Shown in pieces: positions 1 through 5,673 of a stretch of DNA of 6,922 nucleotides. The stretch lies in contig JASHQT010000567.1 in assembly GCA_030039005.1 (NCBI GenBank), forward strand, positions 1 to 6,922. Direction: 5' to 3'. Below the pieces are notes generated by a model. The model was not told where the DNA came from, searched no databases, and worked only from the letters and a program-made list of their open reading frames with translations. How positions within the stretch are numbered: position 1 is the stretch's first letter; each line of letters opens with the position of its first letter. The DNA comes from Bryobacteraceae bacterium. GTDB taxonomy: Bacteria; Acidobacteriota; Terriglobia; Bryobacterales; Bryobacteraceae. The position numbers and the translations under genes are program-made.

Positions 1-64
1 GTTATCGCTGTTGCGGGGGCGGAACAAAATAGGGCGAGACCTTAGAAGACCCTCCCCGAAATAC

Positions 65-1912
65 CTAATCTCCCGTTACGGTTTCCTCGGCCAAACTGCC
101 ACTGGGGATCTCCTGATCCTTGTACTGCAGTTGATATAGCTTCCAATATATACCACGCAGTGCGAGCAGTTCCTGGTGCGTGCCCATCTCGCGCAGCCGG
201 CCTTTGTGCATGACGAGAATGCGGTCGGCGCGCTGGATGGTGGAGAGACGATGGGCGATGATGATGGAGGTCCGGCCTTCCACCAATTGATCGAGCGCCG
301 CGCGAATGCGCAGCTCGGTTTCGGTATCCACGCTCGAAGTGGCTTCGTCCAGGATCAGGAAACGCGGGTTGTGCGCCAACGCACGGGCGAAATTGATGAG
401 CTGCTTCTGGCCGGTGGAGTAGCCCGCGCCGCGCTCGCGCACCGGCTGCTCGAAGCGCTCGGGCAGCGTTTCCACGAAGTCGAGCAGGTTGACGCGCGCG
501 GCGGCAGTTGCGAGCTGTTCGTCGGAAATCCCCTCCGTGCCCAGGCGGATGTTTTCTGCGATGGTGCCGGTGAACAGATGCGGGTCCTGCAAGACCACTC
601 CGAAATTGCGCCGCAGGTCTTCGATCTTGAAATCGCGAATGTCGGTGCCGCCGATCCGAATCGCCCCTCGCTGCACTTCGTAGAAACGCAGCAGAAGACT
701 GGACAGCGTGGTTTTGCCCGCGCCCGTGTGGCCCACCACCGCGATCGTCTCGCCGGGTTCGATGCGGAAGCTCACGTCGCTGAGCACCCAGTCATCGTCC
801 TTATACGCGAACCAGACGCGATCAAATTCTACGGCTGCGGGCGTGCGCGGGAACTCGACCGCGCGGGCGGGCGATTCGATCTCGACTGGCGTGTCGAGCA
901 GCTTGAACACGCGCTCGGCGGCGGCCATGGCGCCTTGCATGATGTTGTACTTTTCGCTCAGATCCTGGATGGGACGGAAGAAGCGCATGCCGTATTGGAA
1001 GAACGCCACCACCACGCCGATCTGGATCGCGCCGCCGCGCACGCGAAACCCGCCGTAGGCGAGCAGCAGCGCCAGCGCCAGCATCCCCAGGAATTCGGCC
1101 ACCGGATAAAACCAGCCGTAGGCGATGATCGCGTCTTTGTACGCTTCCATGTGATCGCGATTGATCTGCTCGAATTCGGCACGGCTGCGATCCTCGCGGT
1201 TGAAAAGCTGCAGCACCGCGATGCCGCTGACGTGTTCCTGGAGATAAGAATTGATGCGCGCGATGGCGACGCGAATCCGCCGATAACTTTTCTGCACCGA
1301 CCGCCGGAAGATCATGGTGACCAGCACCACCAGCGGCATCACCGCCAGCAGGAACGCGGTCATGCCCGGGCTCAATTCGAGCATCGCGATGATCACGAAG
1401 CCGAGCATCAGCAAATCGCCCAGGATCATCAGCAGGCCGGAGGAGAAAAGCTCGTTCAGCGCGTCGACGTCGGTGGTGATGCGCGTCACCAGGCGTCCCA
1501 CGGGGTTCTGATCGTAGAACGCGAGGTCCAGGCGCTGGAGATGGGCCATGATTTCGCTCCGCAGGTCGAACATGGCCTTTTGCCCGGTCCATTGCATGAT
1601 GTATTGCTCGCCGAAATCGCAGACCATCCCGAACACGACCACAAGAAGATACAGAAAGGCGATCTGGCCCAGGCCGGTCCAGGCGTTGGCTGCTAGATAA
1701 GGATCCAGAATCGTGTGGGAGGGTTTGCCGGAGGGCGCGAGATAGCGGTCCACGGCCAGCGCTGTGAGAAGAGGTCCAATGGCCTGCAGGATCGCGTTGA
1801 AAACCAACAGAACCAAAGCGCCGGCGACAGGAGCCTTGTACGGCTTGATGTAGGTGAGCAGGCGCCGCATCAGACGCCCGTCGTAGGCTTTCCCTAAAAC
1901 CTCTTCTTCCAC
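65..1912 (-). CDS. ABC exporter half-transporter (MsbA/MdlB-like, TMD-NBD fusion)
   Basis: A 615-residue type IV ABC exporter half-transporter, which would act as a dimer in the inner membrane to export a lipid, glycolipid, peptide or drug; the substrate cannot be read from sequence. Six hydrophobic segments lie at about residues 27-47, 81-98, 160-178, 183-201, 261-288 and 293-312. The nucleotide-binding domain has Walker A GHTGAGKT (394-401), Q-loop Gln442, signature YSTGQ (498-502) in place of LSGGQ, Walker B LILDEATSSVD with catalytic Glu523, and H-loop His554. All ATPase residues are present, so this is not a degenerate subunit. The start is a GTG with GAAGG only 3 nt upstream, which is tight; an in-frame ATG at residue 15 (1870) has weaker Shine-Dalgarno support. 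It is the last gene of the deacetylase/ACP/KAS set, so export of the product of those enzymes is a reasonable inference. A heterodimer partner could lie downstream, outside the window. Confidence 0.96.
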   Translation of the reverse strand: MEEEVLGKAYDGRLMRRLLTYIKPYKAPVAGALVLLVFNAILQAIGPLLTALAVDRYLAPSGKPSHTILDPYLAANAWTGLGQIAFLYLLVVVFGMVCDFGEQYIMQWTGQKAMFDLRSEIMAHLQRLDLAFYDQNPVGRLVTRITTDVDALNELFSSGLLMILGDLLMLGFVIIAMLELSPGMTAFLLAVMPLVVLVTMIFRRSVQKSYRRIRVAIARINSYLQEHVSGIAVLQLFNREDRSRAEFEQINRDHMEAYKDAIIAYGWFYPVAEFLGMLALALLLAYGGFRVRGGAIQIGVVVAFFQYGMRFFRPIQDLSEKYNIMQGAMAAAERVFKLLDTPVEIESPARAVEFPRTPAAVEFDRVWFAYKDDDWVLSDVSFRIEPGETIAVVGHTGAGKTTLSSLLLRFYEVQRGAIRIGGTDIRDFKIEDLRRNFGVVLQDPHLFTGTIAENIRLGTEGISDEQLATAAARVNLLDFVETLPERFEQPVRERGAGYSTGQKQLINFARALAHNPRFLILDEATSSVDTETELRIRAALDQLVEGRTSIIIAHRLSTIQRADRILVMHKGRLREMGTHQELLALRGIYWKLYQLQYKDQEIPSGSLAEETVTGD

Positions 1913-1931
1913 GTACCTTCAGTTTAGCTTT

Positions 1932-1985
1932 TGTGGCGCCCGCACTCCCTGTGGCGCACGCACTCCTTGTGGCGCCCGCACTCTT
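1932..1985. repeat. Three 18-bp tandem repeats upstream of the ABC gene
   Basis: Three head-to-tail 18-bp units lie at 1932-1949, 1950-1967 and 1968-1985. The first reads tgtggcgcccgcactccc. Unit 2 differs from unit 1 by a C-to-A change in the middle and by its last base; unit 3 differs only in its last two bases. The block fills most of the gap between the stop of the 80-residue gene (2000) and the ABC start (1912), ending about 19 nt before the start codon. Each unit holds the near-palindrome GGCGCC or GGCGCA, and gcgtgcg at 1986-1992 is complementary to part of unit 2, so the leader RNA could fold. An 18-bp period preserves reading frame, but no real gene reads through the block. Confidence 0.9.
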
Positions 1986-1999
1986 GCGTGCGTTCCGGC

Positions 2000-2242
2000 T
2001 CAGTCGATATCGCTGCGTGGGCCCGGTTTCTCCGGGAGGGGTTTCATGTCGCCGATGTTCTCGGTGGTGCGCGGCGCCCAACCTTTGTGCGCGGCGTCGC
2101 GCGCTTCGTCGTGCGCGATTTCCGCCCTCGAGAGTGGGACATTGGTGGCCTTGTATTCGCTCAGCCTCCGCAGCCGGTCATGGTCGTGGGCGACGTCGGA
2201 AACATCGTCCAGGAGGTTGACGGTGACGTCTTCTTTTTCCAC
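2000..2242 (-). CDS. Hypothetical 80-residue hydrophilic protein
   Basis: I do not recognise this family. The predicted protein is short, strongly charged and without a signal peptide, membrane segment or cysteine. Asp, Glu, Arg, Lys and His dominate, with a DHDRLRRLSEY stretch (residues 20-30) and a Pro/Lys-rich tail (PLPEKPGPRSD). It starts at a GTG with GGAG (2253-2256) 10 nt upstream, 24 nt after the KAS stop codon and in the same frame as it, and it ends at TGA just before the tandem repeats. Position and strand suggest co-transcription with the ACP/KAS genes. It could be a small cytosolic accessory protein. The main alternative is a chance open frame in GC-rich DNA; the ribosome-binding site and non-repetitive composition argue mildly for a real gene. 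Confidence 0.55.
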   Translation of the reverse strand: MEKEDVTVNLLDDVSDVAHDHDRLRRLSEYKATNVPLSRAEIAHDEARDAAHKGWAPRTTENIGDMKPLPEKPGPRSDID

Positions 2243-2266
2243 ACTGATGTGACTCCGGGTGCCGGC

Positions 2267-3484
2267 TTAGGTTTCCGCGCGCCGGAAAACCACCACCGCG
2301 TTCAGTCCGCCGAAAGCAAATGAATTAGATAGCGCGAATTCGACAGCGGCGCGCCGGGCGATGCTGGGGATCACATCCAGGTCACACGCCGGATCGGGCT
2401 CGGTGAAGTTGGCCGTGGGCGGCAGTACGCCGTGGTGCAGCGCGAGCACGGTAGCGGCGGCTTCGATGGCGCCGGCAGCGCCCAGCGTATGGCCGTGCAT
2501 GGACTTGGTGGAGCTGACCGCCAGGCGATCGGCGTGCGCGCCAAACACCTGCCGGATGGCCGCCGTTTCGGCCGCGTCGTTGGCGAGCGTACCGGTGCCG
2601 TGCGCGTTGATGTAGCCGATCGCGTCTGGCGCGAGCAACGCATCTGAGAGCCCCGCGCGCATCGCGCGAGCCGCGCCCTCCGGAGATGGCTGCGTGATGT
2701 GGAACGCATCGGAGGACATGCCGAAGCCGACGATCTCGCCCAAAATCGCCGCGCCCCGTGCGCGCGCCGCATCCATCGGCTCCAGCACCAGCATCGCCGC
2801 GCCTTCGCCCAGGATCAGGCCGCGGCGGTCCTTCGAAAACGGCCGGCAGGTGTCGGGCGACACCACGCGCATCGCTTCCCAGGCCTTGAGAAATCCCAGA
2901 CTGAAGAACGCTTCGCTGCCGCCCGTGATGGCCATTTCGGCGATGCCCGAGCGCACCAGCCAAAACGCCTGGCCGATGGCGTGATTCGAAGAAGAGCAGG
3001 CGGTGGAGATCGTGTAGGTGGGTCCCACCGCGCCGGTTTCAAGCGAAATGCGGCTCGCGGCGCCGTTCTCCATGGTGCGCGGGATGGTAAACGGGTTCAC
3101 CCGCGGGATGTTCTTGCGGTAGAGATTGACGAAGCCTTCGTCTTCGGTGTTCTGGCCGCCGGCGCAGGAGCCGGTGACGATGGCGGTTCGCTCGCGCAGC
3201 GCCTGCGTCCACTGAATAGCGGCCTGCGCGATGGCCTCGCGCGCGGCGACGACGCCCAATTGCGCGAAACGATCGAGTAAACTGATTTCTTTTTCGTCGA
3301 AATGTTCGCTGGGCGAGAAATCGCGGACCTCGGCGGCGTTGGAGAAACGCAGCAATGCGGGATCCACTGCCTGGAGCGGGGCGATGCCCGAGCGGCCCTG
3401 CGCCAGCGACTGCCAGAACTCGCCGGCGTTATGGCCGAGAGCGGAAATCGCGCCGACTCCGGTGACCGCGACGCGGCGCTGCAT
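2267..3484 (-). CDS. fabF: Beta-ketoacyl-ACP synthase II family (FabF/NodE-like)
   Basis: A 405-residue condensing enzyme that elongates an acyl chain by decarboxylative condensation with malonyl-ACP in the cytosol. The thiolase-fold active site is complete: nucleophile Cys163 in STACSSSNHAIG, His295 in NAHGTGT, Lys327 and His332 in STKSMHGHTLGAAGA, and the C-terminal NSFAFGGLN gate loop (387-395). Length is normal for FabF. Features such as CSSSNHAIG, LKAWEAMRVVSPDTCRPFS and SSDAFHITQPSPEG match my memory of the NodE-like branch better than housekeeping FabF, but that is recall, not an alignment. The ATG sits 2 nt after the ACP stop (TAAGGATG), so translation is probably coupled, and the adjacent ACP is its likely partner. 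No fabD, fabG or fabH is nearby, which argues for a specialised rather than primary fatty-acid role. The fabF symbol is a family label. Confidence 0.94.
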   Translation of the reverse strand: MQRRVAVTGVGAISALGHNAGEFWQSLAQGRSGIAPLQAVDPALLRFSNAAEVRDFSPSEHFDEKEISLLDRFAQLGVVAAREAIAQAAIQWTQALRERTAIVTGSCAGGQNTEDEGFVNLYRKNIPRVNPFTIPRTMENGAASRISLETGAVGPTYTISTACSSSNHAIGQAFWLVRSGIAEMAITGGSEAFFSLGFLKAWEAMRVVSPDTCRPFSKDRRGLILGEGAAMLVLEPMDAARARGAAILGEIVGFGMSSDAFHITQPSPEGAARAMRAGLSDALLAPDAIGYINAHGTGTLANDAAETAAIRQVFGAHADRLAVSSTKSMHGHTLGAAGAIEAAATVLALHHGVLPPTANFTEPDPACDLDVIPSIARRAAVEFALSNSFAFGGLNAVVVFRRAET

Positions 3485-3486
3485 CC

Positions 3487-3759
3487 TTATGCGGTAACTG
3501 CCGCTTCGCCGGACTCCGACGCGTTCAGCAGCTTCGCGATCCCGTCGATCATCTCGCGCACCGAGCGGATATTCTGCGCGGCTTCGTCGGGAATATTGAT
3601 ATTGAATTCGCTCTCCACCGCGAACAGGATGTTGATGCCGTCCAGGGAATCGATGCCGAGCTCGGCAAAGGTGCTGTCGGCCGCGATTTTCTCCTGGGGA
3701 AGGTGCTGCGTCGCGGCAATCACGGCCCGGACTCGCGCCGTCAGTTCTTCGTGGGACAT
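3487..3759 (-). CDS. Acyl carrier protein
   Basis: A 90-residue acyl carrier protein that holds growing acyl chains as thioesters on 4'-phosphopantetheine. The attachment site is Ser38 in ELGIDSLDGINILF, followed by the acidic helix II and FNINIPDEAA typical of ACPs. The C-terminal tail (SESGEAAVTA) runs a little past the usual ACP end. The ATG at 3759 begins MSHEELTARV; an open frame continues upstream to a possible start at 3972, but that part overlaps the deacetylase and has no ACP character. The start lies inside the end of the deacetylase gene (19-nt overlap), with GAGAAGG (3773-3779) 13 nt upstream. The KAS gene follows 2 nt later, so this is probably a dedicated ACP for that enzyme. 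The DSLD..+.FA+..EF.I.IP pattern also recalls AcpXL of rhizobial lipid A synthesis. It could instead be a second general ACP. Confidence 0.95.
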   Translation of the reverse strand: MSHEELTARVRAVIAATQHLPQEKIAADSTFAELGIDSLDGINILFAVESEFNINIPDEAAQNIRSVREMIDGIAKLLNASESGEAAVTA

Positions 3760-4385
3760 AAAATATCCGATACCTTCTCGAAATGGAATCCTTGCTCTAG
3801 CAATCGCGGCAAAATTTCCCGCACGCTTTGGAGCGTGGTTTCGATATTGGGACGCTGCTCCCGAGCTCGGCCATCGTGCAGGCAGACGATCGAGCCTCTG
3901 GTCGCGCCGGCCAGCACGCGGGAGACGACGGCGGGAGACTGCCGTTTCCAGTCTAGCGCAATGGTGGTCCACATCACGCCCTGGAGAGCCAGACGCTGCT
4001 GTGCGTCGCGCAGTCCCAACCAGCGCACGCCGTAGGGAGCGCGAAACAAGCGCGGACGAATTCCAGTGGCCTCTTCAATCGTTGCCTGCGCCGCCGCGAG
4101 CTCGCGATGGATGAATCCTGGAGACTTGAGCGCCAGCATCGAGTGGGATTCGGTGTGGTTGCCGATCTCGTGTCTTGCGGCGACCTCGCGGGCGATAGCG
4201 GGCAGACGGCGAGCGTTCGCGCCGATTTGGAAAAATGTCGCCGGCGCGCCGAAGCGGGCGAGGATTTCGAGCAGTTCGGGAGTGGATTCGCTCGGTCCGT
4301 CGTCAAAGGTGAGCGCAATAGCCGGACGCGTATCGACGCCGCGGAAAACCGAAGGGGCCAGCCACGAGCAGGAGGGCGCACGCAC
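3741..4385 (-). CDS. Polysaccharide deacetylase (CE4, NodB-homology domain)
   Basis: A carbohydrate esterase family 4 enzyme that removes N- or O-acetyl groups from a glycan such as peptidoglycan, chitooligosaccharide or an exopolysaccharide. All five CE4 motifs are visible, numbered from the GTG used here: TFDDG with Asp28/Asp29, the metal-binding HTESH (His77, His81), RAPYG (115-119), LDW (144-146) and LHDG with His170. The metal triad and catalytic base are therefore intact. The GTG at 4385 is the only ATG, GTG or TTG in the open frame upstream of the domain, and it has no ribosome-binding site. The frame stays open to 4547 and encodes a hydrophobic segment just before this start, so the real protein is probably longer and membrane-anchored or exported. 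The gene overlaps the ACP start by 19 nt and follows the terminator of the MoeA-like gene, making it the likely first gene of the envelope set. Confidence 0.93.
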   Translation of the reverse strand: MRAPSCSWLAPSVFRGVDTRPAIALTFDDGPSESTPELLEILARFGAPATFFQIGANARRLPAIAREVAARHEIGNHTESHSMLALKSPGFIHRELAAAQATIEEATGIRPRLFRAPYGVRWLGLRDAQQRLALQGVMWTTIALDWKRQSPAVVSRVLAGATRGSIVCLHDGRAREQRPNIETTLQSVREILPRLLEQGFHFEKVSDILCPTKN

Positions 4386-4490
4386 GGCATAGGCTAGCGC
4401 GCCCGCCGCTAAGGCCGGGATGCCGGGGGCAAGGATGGCGGAGACGCCCGTGGCGAGAATGGTGGAAGAGTCGGACAGCTCGTACGTCAG
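4386..4490 (-). other. In-frame upstream extension of the deacetylase (hydrophobic anchor)
   Basis: Upstream of the GTG at 4385 the deacetylase frame continues without a stop and reads TILATGVSAILAP then GIPALAAGALAYAV, a roughly 25-residue hydrophobic stretch rich in Ala, Gly, Leu and Ile that looks like a signal anchor. I checked every codon from 4547 down to 4386 and found no ATG, GTG or TTG. The candidates are CTG at 4490 and 4478 or ATT at 4460, none with a convincing Shine-Dalgarno sequence. ATT at 4460 would place the segment directly at the N-terminus. The true start is unresolved. Confidence 0.6.
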
Positions 4491-4508
4491 CTTAGCAGGA
4501 TAGGCTAC

Positions 4509-4540
4509 AAAAAACCGGACGCCTCGGGCAAGACGTCCGG
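4509..4540 (-). terminator. Intrinsic terminator of the MoeA-like gene
   Basis: On the minus strand a 7-bp perfect GC-rich stem, CCGGACG paired with CGTCCGG (4534-4540 and 4515-4521), has a 12-nt loop and is followed directly by TTTTTT (4509-4514). It lies 27 nt past the stop codon of the molybdopterin-binding gene, a classical rho-independent layout. It separates that gene from the deacetylase operon, which then needs its own promoter in about 4400-4508 or relies on read-through. I could not identify a convincing promoter there. Confidence 0.85.
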
Positions 4541-4567
4541 CCGATGGTTACAGACGAGGAAGCGGGC

Positions 4568-5539
4568 TTAGGCGAGCAATCCGCCGTGACCCAGGCAGGC
4601 CACTTCCCAGCCCGAGACACGATAGCGCGCCAGCATAGGCGGCAGCATCAAGTCCACGATATTCGGCTTGGCCGACCGGAAGCAGCCGGGAGCCGACACG
4701 ATCGGTACGTCGTCGCGGTAGCCGAGCAGGAACAGATTGCCCGGCTCGACGGGGGCCAGGAAGCGCTCGATTTGGCAGCCGGCGCGAAGCATGGCGCGGC
4801 CGATGACATCGTCGGGGCCCGCGGGAGCAGTGGTGGAAGCGATCAGCACCGTGGTCGGCTTGGCGCGCAGCAAATGCTGGAGCGAACGTGCCGCCGTACT
4901 TTCTTCCTCCACCGAAGACAAAACGAAGCTGGCTGCGCACCCCATGCGATCCAGCCGCTGTCGCATGATGTTCTCGAACAACTGCCGCGCGCGCTCGCCA
5001 TTCACCGGATCGGTGTACAGAATCGCCACCGCCGGAGTGCGGATGGGACGCGCCTGTAGGATAGGCCCGCGCTCCTTAATGATGGAAATCATCGCGTCCA
5101 GCTCCGGCTTGGCCACGGCGAAAGGCGTGCTCTTGACGGTCGCGACCCGCTGGCCGGGACGCGCGTAGGAGAAATTCAGAGACGTGGCGATCGCCATGCT
5201 CGCAGTGCAATTGATTTGCTTTAACAGCTCATCGTCCACCAGGAGACAACATCCCTCGGTAGTAAATAAATTCGCTCTTCCTCCAGCGGCGAGACGGATT
5301 TCGAGCGCTCCACAGCCGATTTCGCTCGCGACCTGCATAACAGCCTCGTCTTCGCCTACTTCTCCATCTTCCAGCTCGGTGACCCAGACCTCGTTCATCC
5401 CTTCCGTCTCGAGCATCCGAGCATCTTCTTCACTGATCACGTGGCCCTTGGCAAGCAATTTCTTGCCGCCGGCTCGAAAAATCGTGCAGCACAGTATTCT
5501 TCCGGTTGACTGTTTTACGTCGATGGTCTGCGCCTTCAT
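4568..5539 (-). CDS. Stand-alone molybdopterin-binding protein (MoeA-like, MoCF domain)
   Basis: A 323-residue cytosolic protein with a C-terminal MoCF-type molybdopterin-binding domain (about 168-310), preceded by an N-terminal part (about 10-160) that matches my memory of the region in front of this domain in MoeA-like proteins of bacteria with xanthine-dehydrogenase-type molybdenum hydroxylases. Visible markers are GEVGEDEA (59-66), ATVKSTPFAV (133-142), STTAPAGPDDVIGRA (235-249, at the place of the GG-S-G--D loop), PVEPGNLFLLG (263-273) and APGCFRSAKPN (283-293). It likely binds molybdopterin or Moco during maturation or handover; the exact reaction is not known to me. It lacks a fused MobA/MocA nucleotidyltransferase and is shorter than full MoeA. 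No molybdoenzyme gene is in the window. It has its own promoter and terminator, so it is probably monocistronic. A GGGAGGG (5551-5557) precedes the ATG by 11 nt. Confidence 0.85.
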   Translation of the reverse strand: MKAQTIDVKQSTGRILCCTIFRAGGKKLLAKGHVISEEDARMLETEGMNEVWVTELEDGEVGEDEAVMQVASEIGCGALEIRLAAGGRANLFTTEGCCLLVDDELLKQINCTASMAIATSLNFSYARPGQRVATVKSTPFAVAKPELDAMISIIKERGPILQARPIRTPAVAILYTDPVNGERARQLFENIMRQRLDRMGCAASFVLSSVEEESTAARSLQHLLRAKPTTVLIASTTAPAGPDDVIGRAMLRAGCQIERFLAPVEPGNLFLLGYRDDVPIVSAPGCFRSAKPNIVDLMLPPMLARYRVSGWEVACLGHGGLLA

Positions 5540-5584
5540 AGACCGATGATCCCTCCCGGAGTGCTAACTAATGTATGTTTACAA

Positions 5585-5613
5585 ATTATACACAGGCGTA
5601 GTGGGAATGCCAG
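5585..5613 (-). promoter_or_regulatory. Sigma70-type promoter for the MoeA-like gene
   Basis: On the minus strand a perfect TATAAT (5585-5590) is preceded by 17 nt and CTGGCA (5608-5613), which matches 4 of 6 bases of TTGACA. T/A-rich sequence (ATTTTTTC, about 5614-5621) lies just upstream and could act as an UP element. Predicted transcription would start near 5578, leaving a leader of about 40 nt before the ATG at 5539. The region is AT-rich in an otherwise GC-rich window, which supports a real promoter. Confidence 0.6.
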
Positions 5614-5640
5614 GAAAAAATCTCACTGGATCGCTAAAAT

Positions 5641-5670
5641 TTTAAAAGAAAGACGGAAAACCTGCGTCCT
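5641..5670 (-). terminator. Possible intrinsic terminator after the GNAT gene
   Basis: Just past the GNAT stop codon the minus strand has AGGACG (5665-5670) and CGTCTT (5650-5655), a 6-bp stem with one G-T pair and a 9-nt loop, followed by TCTTTT. The stem is weak, but the position between a stop codon and the next promoter is right for ending the argB-GNAT transcript. Confidence 0.4.
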
Positions 5671-5673
5671 GGG

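Noticed and set aside
1..64. Possible terminator or start of another gene left of the ABC stop
   Set aside because: The GGG/CCC pairing after the stop is short and interrupted by mismatches with no clear T tract, and the only possible start (TTG) has too little sequence after it to judge. I see nothing I can support here.
176..1696. Plus-strand open frame of 506 codons opposite the ABC gene
   Set aside because: It is antisense to a clearly conserved ABC transporter, is His/Arg/Gln-rich with no recognisable motif, and is an expected shadow in GC-rich DNA.
822..2081. Minus-strand open frame of 419 codons running through the tandem repeats into the ABC gene
   Set aside because: It is an alternative frame of the ABC gene with Arg/Ala/Gly/His-rich composition; the ABC frame carries all motifs. 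The repeat only appears coding (SAGATR-type hexapeptides) because 18 is a multiple of three.
1931..2323. Plus-strand frame beginning with WRPHSLWRTHS-type repeats
   Set aside because: It is the tandem repeat read on the other strand, then the antisense of the 80-residue gene and KAS end; no ribosome-binding site or known domain.
3487..3972. ACP with an N-terminal extension starting at 3972 (161 residues)
   Set aside because: The extra 71 residues are Arg-rich, overlap the conserved end of the deacetylase in another frame, and a full ACP starts at the ATG at 3759.
3302..4114. Plus-strand frame of 270 codons spanning KAS, ACP and deacetylase
   Set aside because: Antisense to three well-supported genes and lacking any domain signature.
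65..4547. True nodulation (Nod factor) gene cluster
   Set aside because: No NodC-type chitin synthase, NodA acyltransferase or nod box is visible, and the CE4 and KAS families are widespread. Only the looser idea of an acylated-glycan or envelope-lipid cassette is kept as a finding.
5635..5644. TAAAATTTTA palindrome as an operator
   Set aside because: It is a simple A/T palindrome about 20 nt upstream of the -35 element, next to a T-rich terminator tail; a single short AT palindrome is not enough to call a regulator site.
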